A DNA stretch of 64,000 nt from positions 4,774,001 through 4,838,000 of the forward strand of contig NZ_CP082928.1 in NCBI RefSeq assembly GCF_023517795.1, read 5' to 3'. The notes below the pieces were generated by a model. It did not search any database, was not told where the DNA came from, and was given only the letters and a program-made list of their open reading frames with translations. Below, piece by piece: positions 25,597 to 35,666 of this stretch. Position numbers and translations under genes: made by a program. Position 1 is the first letter of the stretch. Each line of letters begins with the position of its first letter. The stretch comes from Pseudomonas fulva (GTDB taxonomy: Bacteria; Pseudomonadota; Gammaproteobacteria; Pseudomonadales; Pseudomonadaceae).

Positions 25597-27140
25597 GCGG
25601 TTTCATCGACCCAGCGTTGTTCCAGGGAGGTTTTCGGGCCCTGGGGCGGCGTGCCCAGGCTGCACACCAGGTCGCCTACCGTCAGGCCGGCGGCCACCAG
25701 GCGTTCGCGCAGGTTGCCCAGTTCGCGGTCGATCAGCCCGGCGGTGCTGGCGCGCTCGGCCCACAGTTGGCTGGACAGGCTGCCATGGGCCAGCTGCGCC
25801 TGCACCTGCAGCGGCCCCAGGGGATCGAGGTCGAACGCCAGGTCGATACGCCACAGCGCTTCCTTGGGATCCTGCTTGCCGGAGGGCGCCGGCTCCTCGT
25901 GCTGAATCTTCACCTGCAACGGCACCAGTTCGTGCTGATTGCGTATCGGCACTTCCATCTGCCAGGTGGTCAACAGCTGGCCCTCGGGGCCGACCTGGCT
26001 CTGTGAGAGGCTCGACAACTGGTGGGTCTGCAGGCGCGAGATGGCGGCGGCCGCGAGCTTGAGCAATGCCTCCAGGTCGGCCTCTTCATCCATGGATTGC
26101 AGCAGGCGGCTGGGCAGGGGAAAACTCATCGCCTGCTGGCGGCCGCTGCTCTGGCCGATATTGCCCAGCACGTTGCGGGCGAAGGCCGGCAGCGCCTGGG
26201 TCATGGCATTGGCCGAGGCGGTTGCCGCGGCCAGGGGCGCGGCACCGGGCAGCAAGGGCAGCAACTGGCTGACCAGGCGCAGCAGGTTGGCCTTCATGTC
26301 GGTGCCCAGGCCGCCGGTCTGGCCGGCCAGCAGTTTGCTCTCGAGAAACAGCCCGCTGTTTTCCAAGGCCTTCATCAGACTCTTGCCATCGCTCATCTGC
26401 TCGCCAGTCGGCAGGCCTGCCAGCAGCTTGTCGATGCTGCCCTTCAAGCCTTCGGGCAGGCCGCCCTGGCCACCCATGCCCTTGAGCGCCGCCATCAGGC
26501 CTTCCAGTGAGCCCTGACGGCTTTGCTGGTTGCCGAGTTGCTGGAGCAGGGCGAGCTGGTCGAGGCGGCCACTGAGCGGTAGAAAGGCAAGGGACTGATC
26601 ACCCTGCACCCGGGCGCTGAGCAGGCTGCCAGGCGGCAGGTCGAGGCTGGTTTCCAGGCTCAGGGTCTTGCCGGCCATCCCGGTGTTGAGCAGGTTGACC
26701 AGCACTTTGAAGACGGTGGCCTGGGCAGCCTGGACGGGCAGCGCTTCGCGAGAAAGCACCTTGCCTTGCAGCAGGGTGCCAACGGGCAGTTGCTCGAGGT
26801 CGATGCTGGTCAGCGGTTTGTTGCCGCCGGCCAGGACGGCCAGCGCCAGGCGGGTATCGGAGAGCGCGGTGACGGCCAGCGCGGTACCCTGGGCGAGCGG
26901 CTGCGGGCTGCTGGCCTGCAGGGTCGCCTGGCGGCCACCGTCCAGGGTCACGCGCAGCATCAGCTGGAAGTTCTGCGCGCCTTCCCTGACGCCAACCACC
27001 TCGGCCTTGGCGCTTTCCCCGGCCGCCATCAGGCCGTCCAGGGGTTTGAGCAGCTTTACCGCCAGGTCGGCGGCACTAACTGCGGGTCTGCTGGCCGCCG
27101 GCGGGGGGGCGACAGGACGCGATCCACTGATCTCGGTCAT
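25593..27140 (-). CDS. FliK-like flagellar hook-length control domain protein
   Basis: A 515-residue protein with a Pro/Ala-rich start, a beta-rich N-terminal part (about 45-200, with FQLMLRVTLDGGRQATLQAS) and a C-terminal Flg_hook-like domain (about 390-500; IDLAFDLDPLGPLQVQAQLA, LWAERASTAGLIDRELGNLRERL). It differs from the true FliK at 2652 in length and N-terminus. It is co-transcribed with the FlhB-C-like gene (4-base overlap), reproducing the FliK/FlhB partnership in miniature. The substrate is unknown. Confidence 0.82.
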   Translation of the reverse strand: MTEISGSRPVAPPPAASRPAVSAADLAVKLLKPLDGLMAAGESAKAEVVGVREGAQNFQLMLRVTLDGGRQATLQASSPQPLAQGTALAVTALSDTRLALAVLAGGNKPLTSIDLEQLPVGTLLQGKVLSREALPVQAAQATVFKVLVNLLNTGMAGKTLSLETSLDLPPGSLLSARVQGDQSLAFLPLSGRLDQLALLQQLGNQQSRQGSLEGLMAALKGMGGQGGLPEGLKGSIDKLLAGLPTGEQMSDGKSLMKALENSGLFLESKLLAGQTGGLGTDMKANLLRLVSQLLPLLPGAAPLAAATASANAMTQALPAFARNVLGNIGQSSGRQQAMSFPLPSRLLQSMDEEADLEALLKLAAAAISRLQTHQLSSLSQSQVGPEGQLLTTWQMEVPIRNQHELVPLQVKIQHEEPAPSGKQDPKEALWRIDLAFDLDPLGPLQVQAQLAHGSLSSQLWAERASTAGLIDRELGNLRERLVAAGLTVGDLVCSLGTPPQGPKTSLEQRWVDETA

Positions 27141-27270
27141 TAAGTCTCATACTCTGGGCCCAATGCACACTGCGGGCGAGCAGGGCGGGCATGTATACTC
27201 GCGGCCAATCCGAACGTCCGCAACAGTATAGCGGCCGCAATCGTCCCGACTTGAACCAGGTGCCCGCGTT

Positions 27271-27894
27271 GTGAGCAGTCCCTTTCTCGAAGCCACTGCG
27301 CTGTCCTGCGAACGGGACTGGCGGCTGTTGTTCGAGAATCTCGACATCAGGCTGGACGCCGGGCAGATGCTGCAGGTCTCCGGGCCCAACGGCAGCGGCA
27401 AGACCAGCCTGCTGCGGGTGCTTGCCGGTCTCAGGCCGCCCTCCAGCGGCACCGTCCGTGTCAAAGGCCAGCCCCTCGCCAGCTGCAGCGGTGACCTGCT
27501 GTGGATCGGCCATGCCGCAGGCATCAAGGGGCTGCTCAGCGCCGAGGAAAACCTCGCCTGGCTGTGTGCCCTGCATCGTCCCGCAAGCCGCGAGCAGATC
27601 TGGCAGGCACTGGAGGCCGTCGGGCTGCGCGGTTTCGAAGACGTGCCCTGTCATACCCTGTCTGCCGGCCAGCAACGCCGCGTGGCACTGGCACGCCTGT
27701 ATCTGGACAGCCCGCCGTTATGGATTCTCGACGAGCCCTTTACCGCCCTGGACAAGCATGCAGTCAGCCAGCTCGAAGACCATCTGGCTGCACATTGCAG
27801 AGCGGGCGGTCTGGTGGTCCTGACCACCCACCATTCGTTGAGCCGGATGCCGGATGGCTACCGGGATCTTGATCTGGGACAGCATGGCCCATGA
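27271..27894 (+). CDS. ccmA: Heme exporter ATP-binding protein CcmA
   Basis: A 207-residue ABC ATPase with Walker [13 protein letters not shown], signature [14 protein letters not shown] and Walker [13 protein letters not shown]. It forms the CcmABCD complex that releases holo-CcmE. The GTG start at 27271 gives the family length; the preceding 130-base gap separates it from the divergent FliK-like gene. It overlaps ccmB by 4 bases. Confidence 0.95.
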   Translation: MSSPFLEATALSCERDWRLLFENLDIRLDAGQMLQVSGPNGSGKTSLLRVLAGLRPPSSGTVRVKGQPLASCSGDLLWIGHAAGIKGLLSAEENLAWLCALHRPASREQIWQALEAVGLRGFEDVPCHTLSAGQQRRVALARLYLDSPPLWILDEPFTALDKHAVSQLEDHLAAHCRAGGLVVLTTHHSLSRMPDGYRDLDLGQHGP

Positions 27895-28562
27895 ATAGCG
27901 TGTTTATGCTGCTGGTCATGCGCGAGGCGCGGCTGCTGTGTCGGCGCCCTGCAGAGCTGGCCAATCCACTGGTGTTCTTCGCTATCGTCATCGCCCTGTT
28001 TCCACTGGCCGTCGGGCCGCAAACGCAACTGCTGCAAAGCCTTTCGCCCGGCCTGGTGTGGGTCGCGGCGCTGCTGGCGGTACTGCTGTCCCTCGATGGC
28101 CTGTTTCGCAGCGACTTCGAGGACGGCTCCCTGGAGCAATGGCTGCTTTCCTCGCACCCCTTGCCGGTGCTGGTGCTGGCCAAAGTCATGGCCCACTGGC
28201 TGTTTTCCGGCCTGGCCCTGGTTTTGCTGTCGCCGCTGCTGGCCTTGATGCTCGGCCTGCCGGGACGCTGCCTGCCGGTATTGCTGGCTTCCCTGCTGCT
28301 GGGTACGCCGATTCTCAGCCTGCTGGGCGCCATTGGCGCCGCCCTGACGGTGGGCCTCAAGCGCGGCGGGCTGTTGCTGGCGCTGCTCATTTTGCCTTTG
28401 TACATCCCGGTGCTGATTCTTGGCAGCGGGGCCTTGCAGGCGAGTCTGCAAGGGTTGCCGGTAGCCGGGCATCTGCTCTGGCTGGCCAGCCTCAGTGCAC
28501 TGACGGTAACCCTGACACCCTTCGCCATAGCCGCCGGCCTGAGTATCAGCGTCAGCGAGTGA
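27891..28562 (+). CDS. ccmB: Heme exporter permease CcmB
   Basis: A 223-residue protein with about six hydrophobic helices. Typical CcmB sequences are [20 protein letters not shown] and [19 protein letters not shown]. It is the membrane subunit of CcmAB. It overlaps ccmA and ends 48 bases before ccmC. Confidence 0.95.
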   Translation: MNSVFMLLVMREARLLCRRPAELANPLVFFAIVIALFPLAVGPQTQLLQSLSPGLVWVAALLAVLLSLDGLFRSDFEDGSLEQWLLSSHPLPVLVLAKVMAHWLFSGLALVLLSPLLALMLGLPGRCLPVLLASLLLGTPILSLLGAIGAALTVGLKRGGLLLALLILPLYIPVLILGSGALQASLQGLPVAGHLLWLASLSALTVTLTPFAIAAGLSISVSE

Positions 28563-28610
28563 TTGAACGTGCTACCGAGGATGGCCGCCGGGCCCTGACC
28601 TTGGAGAATG

Positions 28611-29378
28611 ATGAGTGACCTGATGAACTGGACATGGTTTCACAAGCTGGGCTCGCCCAAATGGTTCTACGAGATCAGTGGCCGCTGGCTGCCCGGCCTG
28701 GCCATTGCCGCCACCGTGTTGTTGGTCGTGGGCACGGTGTGGGGCCTGGCCTTCGCGCCGCCGGACTACCAGCAGGGCAACAGCTTCCGAATCATCTACA
28801 TCCACGTCCCGGCGGCGTTCCTGGCCCAGTCGATCTACGTGATGCTGGCGGTAGCCGGCCTGGTCGGCCTGGTGTGGAAGATAAAACTGGCCGATGTGGC
28901 CCTGCAGCAGGCAGCGCCCATCGGCGCCTGGATGACCGCCATCGCCCTGATCACCGGCGCCGTGTGGGGCAAGCCGACCTGGGGCACCTACTGGATCTGG
29001 GATGCGCGCCTGACCTCGATGCTGATCCTGCTGTTCCTGTATTTCGGCGTGATCGCCCTCGGCCAGGCGATCAGCAACCGCGACAGCGCCGCCAAGGCCA
29101 CCGCGGTGCTGGCAGTGGTCGGGGTGATCAACATCCCGATCATCAAGTACTCGGTGGAGTGGTGGAACACCCTGCACCAGCCGGCCACCTTCAGCGTCAT
29201 CGACAAGCCGGCGATGCCGGTGCAGATGTGGTTGCCGCTGTTGATCATGGTGCTGGGCTTCTACTGCTTCTTCGCGGCGGTGCTGCTGCTGCGCATGCGT
29301 CTCGAAGTGCTGCGCCGGGAAGCGCGCAGCAGCTGGGTGAAAACCGAGATTCGCGCGCTGGTGGAGGGCAAACGATGA
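28611..29378 (+). CDS. ccmC: Heme handling protein CcmC
   Basis: A polytopic protein of about 255 residues with the tryptophan-rich WWD segment [18 protein letters not shown] and flanking His residues (for example IYIHVPAAF and NTLHQPAT). It transfers heme to CcmE. Three close in-frame ATGs (28608, 28611, 28623) make the start uncertain; GGAG at 28603-28606 is best spaced for 28611. The stop overlaps ccmD by 4 bases. Confidence 0.94.
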   Translation: MSDLMNWTWFHKLGSPKWFYEISGRWLPGLAIAATVLLVVGTVWGLAFAPPDYQQGNSFRIIYIHVPAAFLAQSIYVMLAVAGLVGLVWKIKLADVALQQAAPIGAWMTAIALITGAVWGKPTWGTYWIWDARLTSMLILLFLYFGVIALGQAISNRDSAAKATAVLAVVGVINIPIIKYSVEWWNTLHQPATFSVIDKPAMPVQMWLPLLIMVLGFYCFFAAVLLLRMRLEVLRREARSSWVKTEIRALVEGKR

Positions 29379-29551
29379 GTTTCGCGTCATTCGCCGACTT
29401 TCTCGCCATGGGTAACCATGGCGCTTACGTGTGGTCGGCCTACGGGATCTGCCTGGTGGTGCTGGTGCTCAATGTACTGTTGCCGCTGCGCGCCAGGCGC
29501 CGTTACCTGCAGGATGAGGCGCGCCGTATGCGCCGGGAGGAGTCACGTTGA
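29375..29551 (+). CDS. ccmD: Heme exporter small subunit CcmD
   Basis: A 58-residue protein with one membrane helix ([20 protein letters not shown]) and a basic tail, the typical CcmD form; the start [20 protein letters not shown] is characteristic. It stabilises CcmABC with CcmE. It overlaps ccmC by 4 bases and ccmE by 4 bases. Confidence 0.92.
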   Translation: MSFASFADFLAMGNHGAYVWSAYGICLVVLVLNVLLPLRARRRYLQDEARRMRREESR

Positions 29552-30012
29552 ACGCCGTCCGCAAGAAGCGCCTGTTTATCGTCCTGGCCATCGTTGCCGG
29601 CGTCGGTATCGCCGTGGCGCTGGCGCTGAGCGCCCTGCAGCAGAACATCAACCTGTTCTACACCCCGACGCAGATCGCCAACGGTGAAGCGCCGGTCGAT
29701 ACCCGCATTCGTGCCGGTGGCCTGGTAGAAAAGGGCTCGGTGAAACGCTCCAGCGATTCCCTGCAGACCGACTTCGTGGTCACCGATGGCGCGGCGCAGG
29801 TGACCATTCGCTTCCACGGCATCCTGCCGGATCTGTTTCGCGAGGGGCAGGGCATCGTTGCCATGGGCAAGGTCGATGAGAGCGGCATCCTGCTCGCCGA
29901 TGAAGTGCTGGCCAAGCACGACGAGAACTACATGCCGCCCGAGGTCAAGCAGGCCTTGGAGCAGAGCGGCATGAACAGGCACTACGAGAAAACCGGGGAG
30001 GCCCCACGATGA
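29548..30012 (+). CDS. ccmE: Periplasmic heme chaperone CcmE
   Basis: A 154-residue protein with an N-terminal membrane anchor (about 9-29) and an OB-fold periplasmic domain. Covalent heme-binding His124 lies in [12 protein letters not shown]. Translation starts at a TTG that overlaps the ccmD stop (TTGA), preceded by GGGAGGAG. It carries heme from CcmC to CcmF. Confidence 0.94.
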   Translation: MNAVRKKRLFIVLAIVAGVGIAVALALSALQQNINLFYTPTQIANGEAPVDTRIRAGGLVEKGSVKRSSDSLQTDFVVTDGAAQVTIRFHGILPDLFREGQGIVAMGKVDESGILLADEVLAKHDENYMPPEVKQALEQSGMNRHYEKTGEAPR

Positions 30013-31982
30013 TTCCCGAACTCGGTCATCTGGCGATGATCCTGGCGCTGTGCCTGGCCCTGGTGCAGTCCACGCTGCCGTTGATCGGTGCCTGGCGCGG
30101 CGACCGGCAATGGATGAGCCTGGCGCAGCCGGCGGCCTGGGGGCAGTTCGCCTTTCTGGCGTTCGCCTTCGCCTGCCTGACGTATTCCTTTATGCTCGAC
30201 GACTTTTCCGTGGCCTATGTGGCGCAGAACTCCAACACGGCGCTGCCCTGGTACTACAAGTTCAGCGCCGTGTGGGGCGCCCACGAGGGCTCGCTGCTGC
30301 TCTGGGCGCTGATTCTCGGCGGCTGGACCTTTGCCGTGGCGATCTTCTCGCGGCAGTTGCCCGAGGAAATGCTCGCCCGCGTGCTGGGCGTGATGGGTAT
30401 CATCAGCGTCGGCTTCCTGCTGTTTCTGATCGTCACCTCCAACCCCTTCACCCGCTTGCTGCCGAACGTGCCGGCCGATGGCCGCGACCTCAATCCGCTG
30501 CTGCAGGACTTCGGCCTGATCATCCACCCGCCGATGCTGTACATGGGCTATGTGGGCTTTTCGGTGGCCTTCGCCTTCGCCATCGCCGCGCTGCTCGGCG
30601 GCAAGCTGGACGCTGCTTGGGCACGCTGGTCGCGGCCCTGGACCATCGTTGCCTGGGCCTTTCTCGGCATTGGTATTGCCCTGGGTTCCTGGTGGGCGTA
30701 TTACGAGCTGGGCTGGGGCGGCTGGTGGTTCTGGGATCCGGTGGAAAATGCCTCGTTCATGCCCTGGCTGGTCGGCACTGCGCTGATTCACTCGCTGGCG
30801 GTTACCGAGAAGCGCGGCGTGTTCAAGAGCTGGACGGTGCTGCTGGCCATCGCCGCGTTCTCCCTGAGCTTGCTGGGTACCTTCCTGGTTCGCTCGGGTG
30901 TGCTGACTTCGGTGCACGCCTTCGCCAGCGATCCGGAGCGCGGCGTGTTCATTCTCGCCTTCCTGCTGCTGGTGGTCGGCGGTTCGCTGACCCTGTTCGC
31001 CTTGCGCGCCCCGGTTGTGCGCAGCCAGGTCGGCTTTGGCCTGTGGTCGCGGGAAACCCTGCTGCTGGCCAACAACCTGATTCTGGTGGTAGCCGCCTCG
31101 ATGATCCTGCTCGGCACCCTCTATCCGCTGGTGCTCGATGCCCTGAGCGGTGCCAAGCTGTCGGTCGGCCCGCCATACTTCAATGCGCTGTTCGTGCCCT
31201 TGATGGGGCTGTTGATGGCCGTGCTCGCGGTCGGCGTGCTGGTGCGCTGGAAGGACACGCCGCTGCGCTGGCTGCTGGGCATGCTCACCCCGGTGCTGGT
31301 CGCCAGCGTGATATTGGCATTGCTGGCCAGCCTGGCATGGGGCGATTTCCACTGGGCGGTGCTCGGCGTCTGCCTGTTGGCCGCCTGGGTAACAATGGCC
31401 GGGCTGCGCGACATCCAGGACAAGACCCGTCACAAGGGCTTTTTCAAAGGTATGGCCAGCCTGGGCCGCAGTTATTGGGGCATGCAGCTGGCGCACCTGG
31501 GGCTGGCGGTCTGCGCACTGGGGGTGATCCTCACCAGCCTGGGCAGCTTCGAGCGCGACATGCGCATGGCACCGGGCGAGGCGGTGGAGCTGGGTGGCTA
31601 TCGCTTCGTGTTCGAGGGCGCTGCGCACCATGAGGGGCCGAACTTCATTTCCGACCGTGGCACGGTGCGCATCTTCGACGGCGAGCGGCAGATCGCCGTG
31701 CTGCACCCGGAAAAGCGCCTGTACACCGTGCAGCAATCGGTGATGACCGAAGCGGGCATCGACGCCGGGCTGACCCGTGACCTGTTCGTCGCCCTCGGCG
31801 AGCCGCTGGGGCAGGGCGCCTGGGCGGTGCGTATCCATATCAAACCCTTCGTGCGCTGGATCTGGCTGGGCGCCCTGATGATGGGCTTCGGCGGCTTTCT
31901 CGCCGCTGCCGACAAGCGCTATCGGATGAAGGTCAAAACCCGCGTGCGTGACGCGCTGGGTCTGCAGGAGGCACGCGCATGA
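30009..31982 (+). CDS. ccmF: Heme lyase subunit CcmF
   Basis: A 657-residue protein with about 15 hydrophobic segments. The WWD domain is [19 protein letters not shown], and conserved periplasmic His motifs include [11 protein letters not shown] and [12 protein letters not shown]. It ligates heme to apocytochrome c with CcmH and CcmI. It overlaps ccmE and ccmG by 4 bases each. Confidence 0.96.
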   Translation: MIPELGHLAMILALCLALVQSTLPLIGAWRGDRQWMSLAQPAAWGQFAFLAFAFACLTYSFMLDDFSVAYVAQNSNTALPWYYKFSAVWGAHEGSLLLWALILGGWTFAVAIFSRQLPEEMLARVLGVMGIISVGFLLFLIVTSNPFTRLLPNVPADGRDLNPLLQDFGLIIHPPMLYMGYVGFSVAFAFAIAALLGGKLDAAWARWSRPWTIVAWAFLGIGIALGSWWAYYELGWGGWWFWDPVENASFMPWLVGTALIHSLAVTEKRGVFKSWTVLLAIAAFSLSLLGTFLVRSGVLTSVHAFASDPERGVFILAFLLLVVGGSLTLFALRAPVVRSQVGFGLWSRETLLLANNLILVVAASMILLGTLYPLVLDALSGAKLSVGPPYFNALFVPLMGLLMAVLAVGVLVRWKDTPLRWLLGMLTPVLVASVILALLASLAWGDFHWAVLGVCLLAAWVTMAGLRDIQDKTRHKGFFKGMASLGRSYWGMQLAHLGLAVCALGVILTSLGSFERDMRMAPGEAVELGGYRFVFEGAAHHEGPNFISDRGTVRIFDGERQIAVLHPEKRLYTVQQSVMTEAGIDAGLTRDLFVALGEPLGQGAWAVRIHIKPFVRWIWLGALMMGFGGFLAAADKRYRMKVKTRVRDALGLQEARA

Positions 31983-32515
31983 GACGGCTGATCTTGTTGC
32001 TACCGCTGGTGATCTTTCTCGGCGTGGCGGTGTTTCTCTATCGCGGGCTGTTTCTCGACCCGTCCGAGCTGCCGTCGGCATTGATCGACAAACCCTTCCC
32101 GGCCTTCTCGCTGCCGGCGGTGGAGGGTGATCAGTTGATCACCCAGCAGAACCTGCTTGGCAAACCGTCGTTGGTCAACGTCTGGGCCACCTGGTGTGTG
32201 GCCTGCAAGGTCGAGCACCCGGTGCTCAATAAGCTGGCGGCCATGGGCGTGAACATCCATGGCGTCAACTACAAGGACGACAACGCCGCCGCGCAGAAAT
32301 GGCTGAGCGAATTCCATGACCCGTACCAGCTCAATATCAGCGACCCCAAAGGCACCTTGGGCCTGGATCTCGGCGTGTACGGCGCGCCGGAAACCTTCTT
32401 CGTCGACGCCAAGGGCATCATCCGCCACAAGTTCGTTGGCGTGATCGACGAGGCGATCTGGCGCGAGAAGCTGGCGCCGTTGTACCAGCAGATGGTCGAC
32501 GAGGCGGGCCAATGA
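31979..32515 (+). CDS. ccmG: Thiol:disulfide oxidoreductase CcmG (DsbE)
   Basis: A 178-residue membrane-anchored thioredoxin-like protein with active-site WCVAC (Cys73, Cys76) and the family cis-Pro region VYGAPETFFVD. It keeps apocytochrome cysteines reduced. It overlaps ccmF and ccmH. Confidence 0.95.
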   Translation: MRRLILLLPLVIFLGVAVFLYRGLFLDPSELPSALIDKPFPAFSLPAVEGDQLITQQNLLGKPSLVNVWATWCVACKVEHPVLNKLAAMGVNIHGVNYKDDNAAAQKWLSEFHDPYQLNISDPKGTLGLDLGVYGAPETFFVDAKGIIRHKFVGVIDEAIWREKLAPLYQQMVDEAGQ

Positions 32516-32997
32516 GACGCTTGCTGACCGGCCTGGTTCTTCTGCTCGCGCTGGGTGGCGTCGCCCAGGCGGCCATCGACACCTACGAGTTCGCCAGCGA
32601 AGCCGAACGCGCCCGCTACCGCCAGCTCACCGAAGAGCTGCGCTGCCCGAAATGCCAGAACCAGAACATCGCCGACTCCGACGCGCCGATCGCCATGGAC
32701 CTGCGCGCCGAGATCTACCGCATGCTCGAGGCGGGCCAGAGCAATGCGCAGATCATCGACTACCTGGTCGCCCGCTATGGCGACTTCGTGCTCTACAAAC
32801 CGCCGGTCAGCGGCCGCACGCTGTTGCTCTGGTATGGCCCGGCAGCGTTTCTGGCCGGTGGCTTCGTGTTGCTGGGGGTGATCGTGCTGCGCCGTCGCAA
32901 GGTTGGTGCTGAGGCCTCCACGGGTCTGTCGAGCGATGAACAGCAACGTCTGGCGCAACTGCTCGAGCAGGCGCCTGAGGATAAGAAAGCCCCATGA
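32512..32997 (+). CDS. ccmH: Cytochrome c maturation protein CcmH
   Basis: A 161-residue protein with a signal peptide (about 1-20), a periplasmic LRCPKCQNQNIADSDAPIA motif (Cys45, Cys48) and a C-terminal membrane helix (about 105-127). The short length shows that CcmH and CcmI are separate here, as in Pseudomonas, not fused as in E. coli. It overlaps ccmI by 4 bases. Confidence 0.95.
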   Translation: MRRLLTGLVLLLALGGVAQAAIDTYEFASEAERARYRQLTEELRCPKCQNQNIADSDAPIAMDLRAEIYRMLEAGQSNAQIIDYLVARYGDFVLYKPPVSGRTLLLWYGPAAFLAGGFVLLGVIVLRRRKVGAEASTGLSSDEQQRLAQLLEQAPEDKKAP

Positions 32998-34199
32998 TCG
33001 AATTCTGGTTGTCCGCCGGCCTGCTGTGTCTGCTCGCCGTGAGTTTTCTGCTCGTTCCGCTGCTGCGCGGGCGCAAGGTGCAGGCCGAGGAAGACCGCAC
33101 GGCCCTGAACGTCACCCTCTATCAGGAGCGCCTGGGCGAGCTGGAGCAACAGCACCAGGCCGGCACGCTCGATGCCGCGCAGTTGCAAGCTGCCCGCGAC
33201 GAAGCCGCCCGCGAGTTGTTGGCCGATACCGAAGGCAGCGAAGCCCGGCAGGGCCGCCGCCTGGGGCGCGGCGTGCCGCTGCTGGCCGCGGCGCTGATGC
33301 CTGTGTTGGCCGTGCTGCTTTACCAGCAGTGGGGCGCCATCGACCAGGTGGAGCAGGCGCGCACCTTCGCGGGTGAGCCGCACAGCATCGAGGAGATGAC
33401 CACGCGCCTGGAACAGGCGGTGCAGAACAATCCTGAATCGGCTGAAGGCTGGTATTTCCTCGGCCGCAGCTACATGGCCCAGCAACGTGCCGCCGATGCG
33501 GCGCGCGCCTTCGGGCAGGCGGTCAAGGTCGCCGGCCGGGAGCCGGAGCTGCTCGGGCAGTGGGCCCAGGCGTTGTATTTTGCGGCTGACAAGCAATGGA
33601 GCCCGCAACTGGATGCCCTGACTGGCGAAGCCTTGCAAGCGGACCCGGAGGAGGTGACCAGCCTCGGCCTGCTGGGCATTGCCGCCTATGAGGAGCAACG
33701 TTTCGCGGATGCCATCGGCTACTGGCAGCGCCTGGTGGCCGTGCTGCCCGAGGGCGATCCCTCGCGGCAGGCGATTGCCGGGGGGATCGAGCGCGCGCGC
33801 CAGGAGTTGGGCGCCCAGGGCGGTGATGCCGCCGCCGCACAGCCGCAAGCGGCTGGCTTGCAGGTGCGTGTCGAACTGGCGCCGGCGCTGCGCGACAAGG
33901 TGCAGCCCGGCGATACGGTGTTCGTCTTCGCCCGCGCCGCTTCCGGGCCGCCGATGCCGTTGGCGGCCAAGCGCCTGACCGTGGCCGAGTTGCCGGCCCA
34001 GGTCAGCCTGGCCGACGGCGATGCGATGATGCCGCAGCTGAAACTTTCCGCGTTCGACCAGGTTCAACTGGTAGCGCGCATTTCGCGCGCCGGCGATGCA
34101 AAGAGCGGCGAGTGGATCGGCCAGGGGCAACCGGTGGCCAGTAGCACCCAGGACGTGCAACGCCTTGTCATCGATAGCCCTGACGGCACACCACCATGA
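32994..34199 (+). CDS. ccmI: Cytochrome c maturation protein CcmI (CycH)
   Basis: A 401-residue protein with two N-terminal membrane helices (about 5-22 and 95-112) flanking a cytoplasmic leucine-zipper-like loop. Periplasmic TPR repeats follow (SAEGWYFLGRSYMAQQRAADAARAF onward, given here in part), and then a C-terminal beta-rich domain (about 280-395). It delivers apocytochrome c to the lyase. It overlaps the next small gene by 4 bases. Confidence 0.93.
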   Translation: MIEFWLSAGLLCLLAVSFLLVPLLRGRKVQAEEDRTALNVTLYQERLGELEQQHQAGTLDAAQLQAARDEAARELLADTEGSEARQGRRLGRGVPLLAAALMPVLAVLLYQQWGAIDQVEQARTFAGEPHSIEEMTTRLEQAVQNNPESAEGWYFLGRSYMAQQRAADAARAFGQAVKVAGREPELLGQWAQALYFAADKQWSPQLDALTGEALQADPEEVTSLGLLGIAAYEEQRFADAIGYWQRLVAVLPEGDPSRQAIAGGIERARQELGAQGGDAAAAQPQAAGLQVRVELAPALRDKVQPGDTVFVFARAASGPPMPLAAKRLTVAELPAQVSLADGDAMMPQLKLSAFDQVQLVARISRAGDAKSGEWIGQGQPVASSTQDVQRLVIDSPDGTPP

Positions 34200-34546
34200 A
34201 CAGACTGATCTGCGCTGCCGTAGCAGCCACCTTGTTGAGCCTTGCCGGCTGTACCTTGCACAGCCCGGCGCCTGGCAAACCCGATGGCGGCCCTTCGGCC
34301 CCCGCCGGCTCGCCGCCGGTGAGCAAATCCCATCCCCGCTTCGCGCCGCCACCGGGCGTCTCCAGCCATTGGAACGGCACGCTGGGCGTCTACCAGATCG
34401 ACTCCGAGCGCAACACCTACTACCGCGAGCGCACCTTCTACCGTTGGCAGGACGGCTGGAGCTGGGCCGGCACCCTGCAAGGGCCCTGGGAGCCGGTGGA
34501 CAGCACCGGCGTGCCGCCTGCGCTGTATCGCCATCACGCGCAGTAG
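34196..34546 (+). CDS. Small putative lipoprotein after ccmI
   Basis: A 116-residue protein with a signal peptide and a lipobox LSLAGC (Cys at about 20). A Pro-rich stretch follows, then a short domain rich in Trp and Tyr (GTLGVYQIDSERNTYYRERT). I do not recognise the family. It overlaps ccmI by 4 bases, so it is probably co-transcribed with the ccm operon, but a role in cytochrome maturation is only inferred from position. Confidence 0.8.
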   Translation: MNRLICAAVAATLLSLAGCTLHSPAPGKPDGGPSAPAGSPPVSKSHPRFAPPPGVSSHWNGTLGVYQIDSERNTYYRERTFYRWQDGWSWAGTLQGPWEPVDSTGVPPALYRHHAQ

Positions 34547-34618
34547 TTACCCAACAGAAGGGTCGCCTTGGTGCGAAAACGATTGCAGTAATGCTCCGTA
34601 ACTGCAGCGCTGCCCCAA

Positions 34619-34692
34619 TTCGCGGCGAGGTCGCCGCTCCTACACGATCGCATGAAGTCCACATTGATGTAGGAGCGCCGCCCCGGCGCGAA
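34619..34692. repeat. Inverted REP pair upstream of pcaR
   Basis: TTCGCGGCGAGGTCGCCGCT (from 34619) faces GTAGGAGCGCCGCCCCGGCG (from 34669) across a 26-base spacer. The halves belong to the same family as the arrays at 24890 and 39511. Confidence 0.8.
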
Positions 34693-34756
34693 TGAGGGTG
34701 CCGCGCTGCAATACCGGCGTCTTATGCAGGATTCGTGGGGAGGTCGGTACTCTCTT

Positions 34757-34786
34757 GCGATTATCGAACCGCAGTTCGATAATCGC
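34757..34786. promoter_or_regulatory. PcaR-type operator palindrome
   Basis: Perfect 13-base arms GCGATTATCGAAC (34757-34769) and GTTCGATAATCGC (34774-34786) surround CGCA. The right arm with the next two bases, GTTCGATAATCGCGC, differs by one base from the 15-base P. putida PcaR site GTTCGATAATCGCAC as I recall it. It ends 28 bases before the pcaR start, which suggests autoregulation. Confidence 0.82.
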
Positions 34787-34814
34787 GCATACCGTCTGGA
34801 CGAGTGACAGTGCC

Positions 34815-35654
34815 ATGCCCGAATCCCGTTCCGTGCCCAGTTCCATGGCGCCGCCGATCATCGCGTCGCCGGCCAAACGCATCGAAGCCTTTACCGGCGA
34901 TCCCAACTTCATGACCTCACTGGCCCGGGGCCTGGCGGTCATCCATGCCTTTCAGGAACGCAAGCGCCACCTGACCATCGCCCAGATCAGCCACCGCACC
35001 GAGATCCCTCGCGCAGCGGTGCGCCGTTGCCTGCACACGCTGATGAAGCTCGGTTACGTGACCACCGATGGGCGGGTCTACTCACTGCTGCCCAAGGTGC
35101 TGACCCTGGGCCATGCGTACCTGTCGTCCACGCCCATGGCCGTTACCGCGCAGCCGATTCTCGACCGGCTCAGCGAGCAGCTGCACGAGGCCTGTTCGAT
35201 GGCCACCCTGGAAGGCGACGAGATTCTCTATATCGCACGCTCGGCGACGCCGCAGCGGCTGATCTCCGTGGACCTGAGCGTGGGCAGCCGGCTGCCGGCC
35301 TATTGCACCTCCATGGGCCGTATCCTGCTGGCGGCGCTGGACGATGCGGCGCTGGACGACTACCTGAGCCATGCGGATCTGCAGGTGAAAACCAGCCGTA
35401 CCCTGCATACCCCGGACGACCTGCGTGCCAATATCGAGGAAATCCGCCGCCAGGGCTGGGTGATCATCGACCAGGAGCTGGAGGTCAGCCTGCGCTCCAT
35501 CGCCGTACCGCTCAAGGATTCCGCCGGCCAGGTACTGGCGGCGCTCAACGTCGGCACCCATGTGGGCCGCGTGTCCCGCCAGGAGTTGGAAAACCGCTTC
35601 TTGCCGATCCTGCTCGAAGCCAGCCACGAGCTGAGCACCCGCCTGTTCCAGTAA
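34815..35654 (+). CDS. pcaR: IclR-family transcriptional regulator PcaR
   Basis: A 279-residue protein with an N-terminal winged helix (about 40-100; LTIAQISHRTEIPRAAVRRC, LGYVTTDGR) and an effector-binding IclR domain (ILYIARSATPQRLISVDLSV, LPAYCTSMGRILLAA). The sequence AFTGDPNFMTSLARGLAV is characteristic of PcaR, which activates beta-ketoadipate (protocatechuate branch) genes with beta-ketoadipate as inducer. The ATG at 34815 is chosen because the upstream extension reads through the operator. No pca structural genes lie in the window. Confidence 0.9.
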   Translation: MPESRSVPSSMAPPIIASPAKRIEAFTGDPNFMTSLARGLAVIHAFQERKRHLTIAQISHRTEIPRAAVRRCLHTLMKLGYVTTDGRVYSLLPKVLTLGHAYLSSTPMAVTAQPILDRLSEQLHEACSMATLEGDEILYIARSATPQRLISVDLSVGSRLPAYCTSMGRILLAALDDAALDDYLSHADLQVKTSRTLHTPDDLRANIEEIRRQGWVIIDQELEVSLRSIAVPLKDSAGQVLAALNVGTHVGRVSRQELENRFLPILLEASHELSTRLFQ

Positions 35655-35666
35655 CCATCGAGATCG

